Shown in pieces: positions 55,246-64,000 of a stretch of DNA of 64,000 bases. The DNA is from Vibrio albus. Lineage in GTDB: Bacteria; Pseudomonadota; Gammaproteobacteria; Enterobacterales; Vibrionaceae. The stretch spans positions 372,001-436,000 of the forward strand of contig NZ_QFWT01000001.1 of NCBI RefSeq assembly GCF_003144035.1, read 5' to 3'. The notes below the pieces were generated by a model that saw nothing but the letters and a program-made list of their open reading frames with translations, was not told where the DNA came from and did not search any database. A program made the position numbers and the translations under genes. Position 1 is the first letter of the stretch, and every line of letters starts with the position of its first letter.

Positions 55246-56787
55246 TCAATCGGGATGAAGTTCTCTTATCAGCAAAAAGTCCTCCCAGTGACTGACCATC
55301 AGATCCACCAGCCTGGGCTCAAAGTGCAACCCTTTCTGAGCCACAATTTCCAGCTTAATCTCATCAGTTCCCCAAGCATCTTTATAGCAACGTTTGGAAC
55401 CAAGCGCATCAAATACATCAGCTAATGCGGTTATACGTCCGACAATAGGTATTTCTTCCCCTTTCAGCCCTTTCGGATAGCCAGTCCCATTCCACTTTTC
55501 ATGGTGCGTAGCAGCAATTTCTTTTGCGACAGTAATCAGCCTTCTTTTCGAGCGACTCAGAATATCCACGCCATACTCAACATGGCGCTTCATTTCTTCC
55601 CATTCATCCGCATCCAGTTTACCCGGCTTGTGCAGAACCATATCCGATACCGCAACCTTACCGACATCATGCAGGGGAGACGCGTGCTTGATCAAATTGA
55701 CCTCTTTTTCAGACAAACCGTAAAGCTCTGCCAGTTTCTCACTGACAAGCGACACCCGCTGGACATGAGCCCCAGTCTCTCTGCTGCGGGCTTCCACCGC
55801 ATTGGCCAGGTTATACACCAGTTCTTTCGACGTGTCCGTCAAATCGACCAACAAATTGATATTCTCGAAAGTCAGCCCGATATTTTGCATGTAGATTTCA
55901 AGCAGCTGCTTATCCAGTTCACCAAGCTCATGATCAAGATTGATATAAAGAATGCTGCTGACCGCATGCTCATCACACATATAAAAAACATAAGCATCCG
56001 GATAACTTTTCGTCTCACGTGAGTTCAAAGCCTCGACACAACGTTGGGCGACGATTTCTGGTAATAATTCAAATGAGCAGGTAGGGTAAAAATCAATATA
56101 TTCCCCTGTGGCCGCTAAAGTCAGTGCCCGCGACTCTTCTCCGGTAGGGTCTGGCTGAACAATGCAATAGAAAGCGGACGCTCTCAGCTTCAGCAAAGAG
56201 GTAAGCTGGCTGAGAACAGTGGCTGCGTAATTTTTGAGAGTGGTGGTATTCTGTACATTAGCAGACGCCTTAATGACTTTGCTCAACCCTTCTTTCTGTT
56301 CTTCAATCAGGCATAAATCACGGTAAGCCCTAAGCATGGAATAAAGCAACGTTCTCAGTTTTTGTGTGGTTAGTTCGGTTTTTTCCTTGTAATCATCGAT
56401 TTCATACTCTTTGATCACCACATCTTCCGGAGCCTGACCTGCCTGCCCGGTACGAAGTACCAGCCGAATCATGCGATTATGGCATTCTGAACGAATATAG
56501 CGAACCAAATCCAGCCCGGCGTGCTCTGTTTCCATCACCACATCAACCAGCGCCACGGCGATATCGTCGTGTTTATTCAGTACTTCTCGTGCCATAGCAC
56601 CTGAATAAGCGGAAATCAGGCTCAATCCACGCTCCTGAAAGGTAAAACCGCTTAACGCCAGCCTGGTAACCTGGTGCATCTGCTCATCATCGTCCACCAG
56701 TAATACCTTCCATGGCTGTAGCTGGTCTTCTTCACTACCTAAAGGTGCATCATGTTTTTGTTCCCGATGGTCAGCAAACAATTCCAT
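55246..56787 (-). CDS. Response regulator with DUF3369 and HD-GYP domains
   Basis: 513 residues from MELFADHREQ; AGGGGA lies 6 bp before ATG 56787. The N-terminal receiver domain has KVLLVDDDEQ and the phospho-acceptor Asp82 in ALVDVVME. A DUF3369 domain (about 155-315) links it to the C-terminal HD-GYP domain (about 320-500) with HASPLHDVGKV, and HHEKWNGTGYPKGL, an intact c-di-GMP hydrolase set. The conserved partner is probably the convergent histidine kinase. The output is a drop in c-di-GMP. Confidence 0.94.
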   Translation of the reverse strand: MELFADHREQKHDAPLGSEEDQLQPWKVLLVDDDEQMHQVTRLALSGFTFQERGLSLISAYSGAMAREVLNKHDDIAVALVDVVMETEHAGLDLVRYIRSECHNRMIRLVLRTGQAGQAPEDVVIKEYEIDDYKEKTELTTQKLRTLLYSMLRAYRDLCLIEEQKEGLSKVIKASANVQNTTTLKNYAATVLSQLTSLLKLRASAFYCIVQPDPTGEESRALTLAATGEYIDFYPTCSFELLPEIVAQRCVEALNSRETKSYPDAYVFYMCDEHAVSSILYINLDHELGELDKQLLEIYMQNIGLTFENINLLVDLTDTSKELVYNLANAVEARSRETGAHVQRVSLVSEKLAELYGLSEKEVNLIKHASPLHDVGKVAVSDMVLHKPGKLDADEWEEMKRHVEYGVDILSRSKRRLITVAKEIAATHHEKWNGTGYPKGLKGEEIPIVGRITALADVFDALGSKRCYKDAWGTDEIKLEIVAQKGLHFEPRLVDLMVSHWEDFLLIRELHPD

Positions 56788-56984
56788 CACCCATCCCCTC
56801 AAACCGCCTTTATTAGCATTCTATTATATTTAATAAAATGCTATTTTTTAGTTAAATTCAAGTATATCTCTGCTCGTGCATTAGTGAAGTATGCAAAATG
56901 AGATCTCTCAATAAGAATAGCAATAAATTCACTTTTTATATGAAAATATGCTTTGGAGATAGGGCGTGTTTTCTACCTGATGGA

Positions 56985-58919
56985 CTACCTCTTTTTGATA
57001 TACCGGCGTCGTTTGCTTTTCCCTTTTGCAGCAGGCTTTTCTCCTTTCGGGAGTTTTCTCAGGGAGTCTGGAACGGGCTCTTTACGAATCACATCAATAA
57101 TTCCGCTTATTTTCTGCTCCAGCGCGTCCATGAACGGATGATAAGCCTGATTTTTTTCCGCGATATCCTGTAACTGATGCTCCCAATGAGCCGTCATGTC
57201 CGGGTAGGTCGACTCAGCGGGCAATGCATGGATCAACGCCCTGCCCGCTTCTGAGCTTAAAATGCTTTTCCCCTGCCTCTGTAACAACTGCCGTTTAAAC
57301 AAGGTATCCAGAATGCCGGCCCGGGTAGCCTCCGTTCCTAACCCATCGGTCTCTCTGAGTATTTTTTTCAGCCCCCGGTCTTCCACAAACCGGGCTATTC
57401 CTGTCATTGCCTGGAGTAATGTCGCTTCAGTAAAGTGCCGGGGTGGCTCCGTTTTTCGGTCTTTGATCTCACCTTCCCGGCAGGTTAATACGACACCTTT
57501 TTCCAATGGCGGCACAGTATCAACACTATCATCCTCATCATTCACTTTCCCCAACAGGCACTTCCAGCCCTTATCGACCAGTTGACGCCCTTTGGCAACA
57601 AAACAGCCACCGGCGATATCAAACACCAGCTTAGCCTCAGCATAGACAGCCGATGGATAAAACTGCATCAGGTACTGCCTGGCTATCTGCTGATAAATTT
57701 TCAGCTCACCGCCGGATAACGCCGTTAAAGGCATCTGTTTGGGAGTAGGGATAATGGCGTGGTGGGCATCGACTTTTTTATCATTCCAGGCTTTGGATTT
57801 TAGTGATAAGTTCGCACCTGTGGCAGCCGCTTCTAACGTTTTGTCGTTACCACGAATAGCCATAAGAACAGAAGCGGCTTGCACATAATGTTCTTCGGGC
57901 AGATACCGGCAATCCGAACGGGGATAAGTTATCAGTTTATGCTTTTCATACAGCATCTGACAGATGGTTAGCACTTCCTGCGCACTCATGCCATAGCGCT
58001 TTGCCGCGTCTATCTGCAGGGCAGATAATGAATAAGGCAGTGGTGGAGCCTGTTTCGTCCGTTTTTGCTCGGACTCAGTCACTAACGCATCCTGTCCGGC
58101 AATTCTTCCGGCCACATTTTCAACCAGTTTGCGGTTTAAAACCCTCCCCTCTTCGTCCTGCCAGGGGCGGCAAGCTTCGCTCGGCTTCCATTTGGCCCGG
58201 ATATCGAACCCCTTACCATCGGCCTGATAAGGGATCAGCGCGTGCAAAGTGAAATAGTCTTTAGGCAAAAAGTGTTCTATCTCTTCATCACGACGAACCA
58301 CCAGCCCCAGAACCGGTGTCTGCACTCTGCCGACTGACAACACACCACCATATCCGGCTTTCTGTCCCAGTAAGGTGTAGGCTCTGGACATATTCATCCC
58401 GTACAACCAATCGGCTCGGGAGCGGGCCAGTGCGGAAACAGAAAGCGGGATGAACTCGCGATTATGCCGCATCTGCTTAAGCGCTCTTTTCACGGCCGGC
58501 AGGTTTAAGTCGCTGATCAATAGCCGCTGGGTCGTCGCTTTCTTTGCCTGACTGACTTTAAGATGGTCAATCACTTCATCGACAAGCAGTTGTCCCTCCC
58601 GATCCGGGTCACCAGCATGAATAATCTGATCGGCCTGTCTGAGTAGTTTTCGGATAACCGTCAGCTGTTTACCCGCACTTCTACGAGGTTTTAACTGCCA
58701 TTGTTCAGGAACAATCGGCAGATCTGCCATATTCCATTTTTTGTATTTTTCATCGTAGGCATCCGGCTCTACCTGCTCCAATAGGTGGCCGATACACCAG
58801 GTCACTACATCACCACTGCCACAACGGATAAAGCCCTGATCACGTTTTTTCGGGCCGGGTAGCGCATCGGCTATCGCCCGGCCAAGGCTAGGTTTTTCAG
58901 CAATGAAGAGTCGCGACAT
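56985..58919 (-). CDS. topB: DNA topoisomerase III
   Basis: 644 residues. The TOPRIM domain (about 1-150) begins [20 protein letters not shown] and holds [16 protein letters not shown]. The active tyrosine is Tyr332 in [14 protein letters not shown]. The C-terminus is short, Lys/Arg-rich and lacks zinc fingers, as in TopB. It decatenates and relaxes DNA as a type IA enzyme. It stands upstream of the HD-GYP gene on the same strand, with about 198 bp between them. Confidence 0.96.
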   Translation of the reverse strand: MSRLFIAEKPSLGRAIADALPGPKKRDQGFIRCGSGDVVTWCIGHLLEQVEPDAYDEKYKKWNMADLPIVPEQWQLKPRRSAGKQLTVIRKLLRQADQIIHAGDPDREGQLLVDEVIDHLKVSQAKKATTQRLLISDLNLPAVKRALKQMRHNREFIPLSVSALARSRADWLYGMNMSRAYTLLGQKAGYGGVLSVGRVQTPVLGLVVRRDEEIEHFLPKDYFTLHALIPYQADGKGFDIRAKWKPSEACRPWQDEEGRVLNRKLVENVAGRIAGQDALVTESEQKRTKQAPPLPYSLSALQIDAAKRYGMSAQEVLTICQMLYEKHKLITYPRSDCRYLPEEHYVQAASVLMAIRGNDKTLEAAATGANLSLKSKAWNDKKVDAHHAIIPTPKQMPLTALSGGELKIYQQIARQYLMQFYPSAVYAEAKLVFDIAGGCFVAKGRQLVDKGWKCLLGKVNDEDDSVDTVPPLEKGVVLTCREGEIKDRKTEPPRHFTEATLLQAMTGIARFVEDRGLKKILRETDGLGTEATRAGILDTLFKRQLLQRQGKSILSSEAGRALIHALPAESTYPDMTAHWEHQLQDIAEKNQAYHPFMDALEQKISGIIDVIRKEPVPDSLRKLPKGEKPAAKGKSKRRRYIKKR

Positions 58920-59117
58920 GTCATTCTCTGCTCAGATAATAAAACGTCCTATTATTCGAGACCCGAATTCTGAAATCAAGAAAAACTGGATATTTATACA
59001 GCAAATGGGGGTTCTAAAGGAATCTTAATTGTTTTTAATGGTCATAATCACGTAGGATATCCGTAACGTTATCTTGGTGCCGGCCTTCTCTGAAAAGGCA
59101 TCCAGTAAGAGGAAAAC

Positions 59118-60968
59118 ATGAAAAAAATATTTCGCTTTATAGGCTTTATTTTCAAAGGGATATGGAAAACGATCAATTTCCTTCGTCTCGCCGTTATCAA
59201 CCTGTTCTTTATACTGATCATCGCTCTTATTTACTTTGGTTATACCCAGACAGAAGCACCTCAACCACGCATCACAAAAGCTTCAGCGTTGATGTTGAAC
59301 TTATCAGGCCCTATTGTTGAGCAAAGAAGCTATATTGATCCGGTAGAATCGTTAACCGGCTCGGTATTTGATCAGGATCTTCCTAAGGAAAATGTACTTT
59401 TTGATATCGTCGACAGCCTTCGGTATGCCCAAAGTGATGACAAAGTCTCTGGCCTGATTCTTAACCTGCAGGGCCTTCCTGAAACCAGCCTGACCAAGTT
59501 ACGTTACATAGCGAAAGCCATCAATGAGTTTAAAGCCTCCGGCAAGCCCGTTTATGCCATAGGCGGTTATTACACCCAGAGCCAATATTATCTGGCCAGC
59601 TACGCTGATAAGATCTACATGGCTCCGGATGGTGGTGTTATGTTACAAGGATACGGAGCTTACACTCTGTACTATAAAAACCTGCTGAAAAAACTGGATG
59701 TCACCACGCACGTGTTCCGGGTAGGTACCTATAAATCGGCTATCGAACCGTTTATCCGCAACGGTATGTCTGCAGCAGCAAAAGAATCCGCTTCCGCCTG
59801 GTTAACACAGTTATGGGGAGCCTATGTCGATGATGTTGCCAAAAACCGTAATATTTCCCCAGCCACTATCACACCGTCCATGGATACATTTATCCGTCAG
59901 CTGAAAAGTGTTGATGGCAATATGTCTGCATTAGTCAAACAACAGGGACTCGTTGATGAGCTTGTAACACGGCAGGAATTCCGTTCCGCAATGGCTGAAG
60001 CCTTCGGTTCCGAAGGAAGAGACAGTTACCGAACCATCAGTTATTACGACTATCTGCCAACGATTAAACCCAAAATTCATACCAGTAGTAACGATATTGC
60101 TGTGATTGTCGCCAGCGGTACCATCCGTGATGGTGAACAGCCGCGGGGCACCATTGGTGGTGATACTCTGGCAAATTTATTACGGCAAGCGAAAAATGAT
60201 GATCACGTAAAAGCAGTCGTGCTCAGATTAGACACACCGGGGGGCAGCTCTTTCGCCTCAGAAGTTATCCGCAATGAAATTACCGCTCTGAAGGCCAGCG
60301 GCAAGCCCGTTGTTGTCTCGATGTCAAGCCTGACCGCATCAGGAGGATACTGGATCTCGGCAGGCGCAGACACGATCATCGCCCAGCCCACAACCCTGAC
60401 CGGGTCCATTGGTATATTCGGTGTTATTACTACGGTTGAAAAAGGGCTCGAAAATCTGGGTATTCACAGTGACGGTATCGGGACAACACCGTTTGCCGGA
60501 CTGGGGCTGACAAGAGGAATAACCGACAAAGCCGGACAGGCGATTCAGCTTAATATTGAGCATGGCTACAACCGCTTTATTAATCTGGTCAGCCAGGGGC
60601 GTAAAATGTCCCCTGAAGCCGTCGATAAAATTGCTCAGGGGCGGGTCTGGACGGGTTATGACGCAATGCGGCTGGGACTGGTTGATCAAATGGGGGATTT
60701 TGATGATGCGATTACCCAGGCAGCAAAACTGGCAAACCTTGAGACATACAACGTACAATGGGTTGAAGAACCACTCTCGGCCTCTGAGCAGCTTATGCTG
60801 GAGTTAGCTGATCACCTGAAGGCCTCTCTTGGTTTTGATCTCCAGGCTCTGCTGCCGGAATCATTGCACCCTGTCAGTCAGCAACTGAAACAAGGGGCCG
60901 ATCTTATGGCTGATTTCAATGACCCTAAAGGTATGTATGCCCTCTGTCTGACCTGCGATGTGAATTAA
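59118..60968 (+). CDS. sppA: Signal peptide peptidase SppA (protease IV)
   Basis: 616 residues, the long (67K-type) form. One N-terminal membrane anchor, then two tandem SppA domains. The catalytic dyad is Lys206 in GTYKSAIEPF and Ser408 in LTASGGYWIS, close to the E. coli Lys209/Ser409. The enzyme degrades cleaved signal peptides on the periplasmic side. It is followed by a strong terminator and then ansA, the gene order found in Vibrio genomes. Confidence 0.96.
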   Translation: MKKIFRFIGFIFKGIWKTINFLRLAVINLFFILIIALIYFGYTQTEAPQPRITKASALMLNLSGPIVEQRSYIDPVESLTGSVFDQDLPKENVLFDIVDSLRYAQSDDKVSGLILNLQGLPETSLTKLRYIAKAINEFKASGKPVYAIGGYYTQSQYYLASYADKIYMAPDGGVMLQGYGAYTLYYKNLLKKLDVTTHVFRVGTYKSAIEPFIRNGMSAAAKESASAWLTQLWGAYVDDVAKNRNISPATITPSMDTFIRQLKSVDGNMSALVKQQGLVDELVTRQEFRSAMAEAFGSEGRDSYRTISYYDYLPTIKPKIHTSSNDIAVIVASGTIRDGEQPRGTIGGDTLANLLRQAKNDDHVKAVVLRLDTPGGSSFASEVIRNEITALKASGKPVVVSMSSLTASGGYWISAGADTIIAQPTTLTGSIGIFGVITTVEKGLENLGIHSDGIGTTPFAGLGLTRGITDKAGQAIQLNIEHGYNRFINLVSQGRKMSPEAVDKIAQGRVWTGYDAMRLGLVDQMGDFDDAITQAAKLANLETYNVQWVEEPLSASEQLMLELADHLKASLGFDLQALLPESLHPVSQQLKQGADLMADFNDPKGMYALCLTCDVN

Positions 60969-60993
60969 ATTCCGGCTAAGACCGAAAGCACAG

Positions 60994-61029
60994 AATAAAA
61001 CAGGCGCACATCCGCCTGTTTTATTTTTT
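60994..61029 (+). terminator. Rho-independent terminator of sppA
   Basis: A 13-bp perfect stem (60994-61006 and 61013-61025, 6-nt loop) is followed by T residues. It begins 25 bp after the stop. Confidence 0.9.
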
Positions 61030-61146
61030 ATAAGCTCGTATAATCAGCGTGACCCGATAAAGTCACTATTGATTGAAGACTAAAGTCGTGAATTATTGAA
61101 AACCAGCGTAGCAAACACATCGTTATAACCGGATAAATCTAAGACC

Positions 61147-62160
61147 ATGCCAAGAAAACATATCTACATCGCATACACAGGCGGCACAATCGGAATGCAA
61201 AAGTCAGACAACGGCTATGTTCCTGTTGCCGGATTTATGGAAAAACAACTGGCCGGTATGCCTGAATTCCATCGCCCGGAAATGCCCACTTACACGATCC
61301 ATGAGTATGAGCCTCTGATTGACTCATCTGATATGTCTCCGGCTGACTGGCAACAAATTGCTGATGATATTAAGGCAAACTACGACAACTATGACGGTTT
61401 TGTTATTCTGCATGGTACCGACACAATGGCATACACCGCCTCCGCACTCTCTTTTATGCTGGAAAACCTGGGTAAACCCGTTATCGTTACCGGATCGCAA
61501 ATTCCACTCGCGGAGCTGCGCTCTGACGGGCAAGCCAACCTGCTGAACTCGCTGCACATCGCGGCAAACTACCCTATCAATGAAGTGACTTTGTTTTTTA
61601 ATAACCAGTTAATGCGCGGCAACCGGAGTACAAAGTCACATGCAGACGGTTTTAATGCCTTTACATCACCAAACCTCCCCCCTTTGCTGGAGGCTGGCAT
61701 TAATATCCAGATAAGCAGTAATGTTGTCGTGGGTAAGCTTCCCGAAGGGAAATTCAAAGTACATAATATTATCCCCCAGCCTATCGGCGTAATCACTATG
61801 TATCCGGGGATCTCTCATGAAGTTATCCGCAATACACTGAGACAACCCGTGAATGCCATGATCCTGCTGACATTCGGTGTTGGCAATGCTCCGCAGAACC
61901 CCGAGCTTCTGGCCCACCTTAAAGAAGCCTCTGAACGAGGGGTCATTGTGGTGAACCTTACCCAATGTCTGGCAGGCAAAGTTAATATGGGGGGTTACGC
62001 GACAGGCTGTGCACTGGCTGATGCGGGCGTGATTAGCGGGTTTGACATGACACCAGAGGCCGCTCTGGCGAAATTGCACTTTCTTCTGAGCCAGAACCTG
62101 AGTTATGAAGAAATAAAAACAAAGATGCAACAAGTCCTGAGAGATGAGATGAGCCTCTAA
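61147..62160 (+). CDS. ansA: Type I (cytoplasmic) asparaginase
   Basis: 337 residues, no signal peptide. The first catalytic threonine is Thr14 in AYTGGTIGMQKS, and the second site is VILHGTDTMAYTASAL. The substrate residues PVIVTGSQIPL and NSLHIAANYPINEVTLFFNNQLMRGNRSTK fit AnsA. It hydrolyses asparagine to aspartate and ammonia. It is followed by the DUF2989 lipoprotein. Confidence 0.95.
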   Translation: MPRKHIYIAYTGGTIGMQKSDNGYVPVAGFMEKQLAGMPEFHRPEMPTYTIHEYEPLIDSSDMSPADWQQIADDIKANYDNYDGFVILHGTDTMAYTASALSFMLENLGKPVIVTGSQIPLAELRSDGQANLLNSLHIAANYPINEVTLFFNNQLMRGNRSTKSHADGFNAFTSPNLPPLLEAGINIQISSNVVVGKLPEGKFKVHNIIPQPIGVITMYPGISHEVIRNTLRQPVNAMILLTFGVGNAPQNPELLAHLKEASERGVIVVNLTQCLAGKVNMGGYATGCALADAGVISGFDMTPEAALAKLHFLLSQNLSYEEIKTKMQQVLRDEMSL

Positions 62161-62262
62161 GAATTACTTTTCCGCAAACTCCGGTCGCCATATATACTGA
62201 CTAAATCAGGTTGCTAACCTTTATAACTTTTGAGCTAGCTAAAAAAATTTGAGCAGGACACG

Positions 62263-63084
62263 ATGATCAATTTGAAAGCTTTTTCTGTAGTCGGTATTTC
62301 TCTGACCCTTATTACCGGTTGTTTTGAGGGTCGGGTTAATACCAAAAAATTGTGTGCAGAAACACCTCAGCTTAGATGTGAAAAGCTCAATATGAATGAC
62401 GGACAGTGCCGGATTCCAAGAACGGATCTGATCTGGCATCGAAATGAGACGCTGAAGAATCCGTCTATCGACAATAAAATCACTGAGTTTCATTTCGTTG
62501 ATGAGTACCAAAAATGTCTGGAACTCGCAGCTCAGATAGAACCCACCAAACCCGGAAATAAGAAACAGAACCGCTTTAATGCTCTGATGCATAGTTATGA
62601 CGAGCAGGAGAAATTACTGAATGAGATAGGTCAGTCAGATAGGCCTGAAGCACTCTATTTTATGTGGACTCAGGGAGACAAACGCGCCAAGATCCAGTTT
62701 TTGAATCTGGAGGGTAGCGGTAAATTGCAAACGGCAGAACTTCAGTATGCTCTTGCCACATACTATACAGCAATGGACAAAGAGAAAACGCTGAGACTGC
62801 TGGAGAATGCCCTTGTCCTGACTAAAAAAGGCCAGTTGAATACCTCTGTCATTGAATCACTCGCTAGTGTTAATCAGGCCTTGGGAAACAACAAACACGC
62901 GTATATCTGGGTGTTAGTGGCCAAAGAGCTGGAGCTGGCAGCAATCACTTCCGAACGAAATCTGGCGGTACTGTACCCTTTCAGCGACGAAGAGACACAG
63001 AAAATGCAGGCGATTGCCTCCCGAATTACCGATGCCATTGAAGACGGGCACTACCAGAATAGCCTGCTGCCTGATTATAAATAA
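62263..63084 (+). CDS. DUF2989-family lipoprotein
   Basis: 273 residues. A lipoprotein signal with lipobox LITGC (Cys20) leads into a Cys-containing region (KLCAETPQLRCEKLNMNDGQCRIPR) and a helical C-terminal repeat region that resembles TPR-like helices (ALATYYTAMDKEKTLRLLENAL, NQALGNNKHAYIWVLVAKELE). The family name is recognised from its usual place between ansA and msrB in Vibrio. Function unknown; predicted to be periplasmic and lipid-anchored. Confidence 0.85.
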   Translation: MINLKAFSVVGISLTLITGCFEGRVNTKKLCAETPQLRCEKLNMNDGQCRIPRTDLIWHRNETLKNPSIDNKITEFHFVDEYQKCLELAAQIEPTKPGNKKQNRFNALMHSYDEQEKLLNEIGQSDRPEALYFMWTQGDKRAKIQFLNLEGSGKLQTAELQYALATYYTAMDKEKTLRLLENALVLTKKGQLNTSVIESLASVNQALGNNKHAYIWVLVAKELELAAITSERNLAVLYPFSDEETQKMQAIASRITDAIEDGHYQNSLLPDYK

Positions 63085-63141
63085 GCTCAGTAAGTGCGGG
63101 ACACATTCTGACACTAAATAACAAAACTGTAATTCCACAAC

Positions 63142-63170
63142 AAAAAAGCGGTTTTTATGCCGCTTTTTTC
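63142..63170. terminator. Bidirectional terminator between the lipoprotein gene and msrB
   Basis: A 10-bp perfect stem (63142-63151 and 63160-63169, 8-nt loop) with A and T flanks lies between the converging genes. Confidence 0.88.
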
Positions 63171-63174
63171 TTCT

Positions 63175-63600
63175 CTATTCATCCTCAGCAGGATGAAATA
63201 CCAATGAGACCGAGTTTACGCAATAGCGCTCTCCCGTCGTCGGCGGCCCATCAGGAAAAACATGTCCCAGATGGCTGTCACACCTGGCACAGCGAATTTC
63301 AATCCGCTTCATGCCGTGACTGTTATCTTCTAAGTACCGTATAGCCGAGTCATTAATGGGTGCATCGAAGCTTGGCCAGCCGCAGCCAGAGTCAAATTTT
63401 TGCTCTGAACGGAACAGCGGTGCCTGACAGCAGGTACATACATATTCACCTGTCTCACGGTTATGTAGCAGGGTTCCGGAAAACGGCAACTCAGTTCCGC
63501 CCTCACGACAAATATAATATTCGTTATCGGTCAGAAGCTTATGCCACTCTTCATTGGTTTTTTTTACCTTTCCCGGCTGCTTTTGTTCTCTCTCACTCAT
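63175..63600 (-). CDS. msrB: Peptide-methionine (R)-S-oxide reductase
   Basis: 141 residues. The catalytic Cys127 is in [11 protein letters not shown] and a possible resolving Cys is in [10 protein letters not shown]. The zinc pairs are Cys55/Cys58 (CTCC) and Cys104/Cys107 (CARC). The enzyme reduces the R form of methionine sulfoxide in proteins. It is divergent from gapA. Confidence 0.96.
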   Translation of the reverse strand: MSEREQKQPGKVKKTNEEWHKLLTDNEYYICREGGTELPFSGTLLHNRETGEYVCTCCQAPLFRSEQKFDSGCGWPSFDAPINDSAIRYLEDNSHGMKRIEIRCARCDSHLGHVFPDGPPTTGERYCVNSVSLVFHPAEDE

Positions 63601-63929
63601 AAGTATCCTTATTGTTATAGTCTTCTTTATTTAATAATCATGCTACATACACTACTTAAAAGCTTGCATCTTGCTGAGGTTGTAGCACATACTTTCAATC
63701 CTAACGGTCTTTTGTGGGATAAAAAAGACCCAAGTTGGCTAGTAACGAGCAGTCCAAAGTAAATAAAGCGCAAAATTTAATCACTCGCTTTGAAATGTTA
63801 AAAAAATGACGTAGTTTTTTTTGACTTTAAACAAGTTAAGTCCGATTATCTGTTGCAGACTTTTACTGGGATCTGTAATTTTACTACCAGTTTTTCTTTC
63901 ATCAGATATTAAGTTGTGGAGCAACTATA
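63601..63929 (+). promoter_or_regulatory. msrB-gapA intergenic region with gapA promoter
   Basis: The 329-bp gap holds a good sigma70 promoter for gapA: TTGACT at 63821-63826 and GATTAT at 63844-63849, 17 bp apart, giving a leader of about 75 nt. GGAG at 63918-63921 precedes the gapA ATG. A 73-codon frame at 63541-63762 overlaps msrB and looks unreal. No other feature seen. Confidence 0.65.
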
Positions 63930-64000
63930 ATGACTATCAAAGTAGGTATTAACGGTTTTGGCCGTATCGGTCGTTTCGTATTTCGTGCATCAGTAGAGCG
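63930..64000 (+). CDS. gapA: Glyceraldehyde-3-phosphate dehydrogenase (partial)
   Basis: The first 23 codons are present and run off the right edge. The product begins MTIKVGINGFGRIGRFVFRA, the NAD-binding Rossmann start of GAPDH; the enzyme acts in glycolysis. A strong ribosome binding site and codon bias suggest high expression. Assignment to gapA rather than another GAPDH paralogue rests on its neighbours msrB, ansA and sppA. Confidence 0.9.
   Translation, partial: MTIKVGINGFGRIGRFVFRASVE

Noticed and set aside
63541..63762. Small open frame overlapping the msrB start
   Set aside because: It overlaps the real msrB gene in antisense and has no supporting features.
1..64000. CRISPR arrays, insertion sequences, prophage or integron attachment sites
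   Set aside because: I looked for spaced direct repeats, transposase or integrase motifs and flanking inverted repeats and saw none; the tRNA genes at 44.2-44.4 kb are not followed by an integrase or a repeated tRNA end.

Overview
The window is chromosomal core sequence of a gammaproteobacterium, almost certainly a member of the Vibrionaceae and most likely a Vibrio. Three things point there: a FadR of 279 residues that carries the internal insertion known from Vibrio FadR; gene order (udk-dcd-asmA, fadR/nhaB/dsbB, yejK/yejL-yejM, sppA-ansA-msrB-gapA); and high similarity of the housekeeping proteins to their enteric counterparts. About 50 protein genes and two tRNA genes are packed closely on both strands. 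I saw no insertion sequence, prophage, integron, CRISPR array or rRNA gene.

Layout. 1-5.6 kb: yceD (partial), yceF, rluC and rne, the last behind a long leader. 5.7-10.6 kb: a heme-type ABC permease and ATPase with no binding protein, a SulP anion transporter, a low-molecular-weight tyrosine phosphatase, and btuR. 10.7-15.3 kb: the leftward cluster mrp, udk, dcd, asmA, divergent from metG. 15.5-24.1 kb: metG, a membrane-anchored helical protein, fadR divergent from nhaB, then dsbB, a SEC-C protein and dusC. 24.2-29.0 kb: malZ and a three-gene ABC importer of the TrpXYZ/DUF534 type. 29.2-32.0 kb: a very large membrane-bound AraC-type regulator with a periplasmic propeller. 32.2-36.3 kb: znuA divergent from znuCB around a Zur-type operator, then two poorly known genes. 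36.4-44.5 kb: adhE, asd, yejK, yejL, yejM, tRNA-Pro(GGG) and tRNA-Ser(UGA). 44.8-51.3 kb: an RBBP9-like hydrolase, a two-gene PAS plus chemoreceptor module, a GT39 glycosyltransferase with a PAP2 phosphatase, a membrane-anchored unknown and a YecH-like protein. 51.3-56.8 kb: an EAL phosphodiesterase, a hybrid-free histidine kinase and a REC-HD-GYP response regulator. 57.0-64.0 kb: topB, sppA, ansA, a DUF2989 lipoprotein, msrB and the start of gapA.

How the genes work together. Several groups make functional sense. Zinc uptake (znuA/znuCB) shares one divergent operator. The PAS protein and the CZB-domain chemoreceptor look like the two halves of a bipartite energy-taxis receptor. The GT39 and PAP2 enzymes probably act together on lipid-linked sugar or lipid A at the periplasmic face. 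EAL, kinase and HD-GYP genes form a small cyclic-di-GMP signalling patch. The propeller-AraC gene ends directly upstream of the TrpXYZ-type importer on the same strand and is a candidate regulator of it.

Most of the window is ordinary core genome. The parts that deserve a second look are the propeller-AraC receptor, the split PAS/chemoreceptor pair, the duplicated enolase-type motif in RNase E, the perfect inverted repeat between rluC and rne, the leader peptide before nhaB, the SDR-fold protein without a catalytic site, and the run of GTG/TTG starts at 47.8-50.4 kb. All functional calls rest on reading motifs and on remembered families; no search was run.
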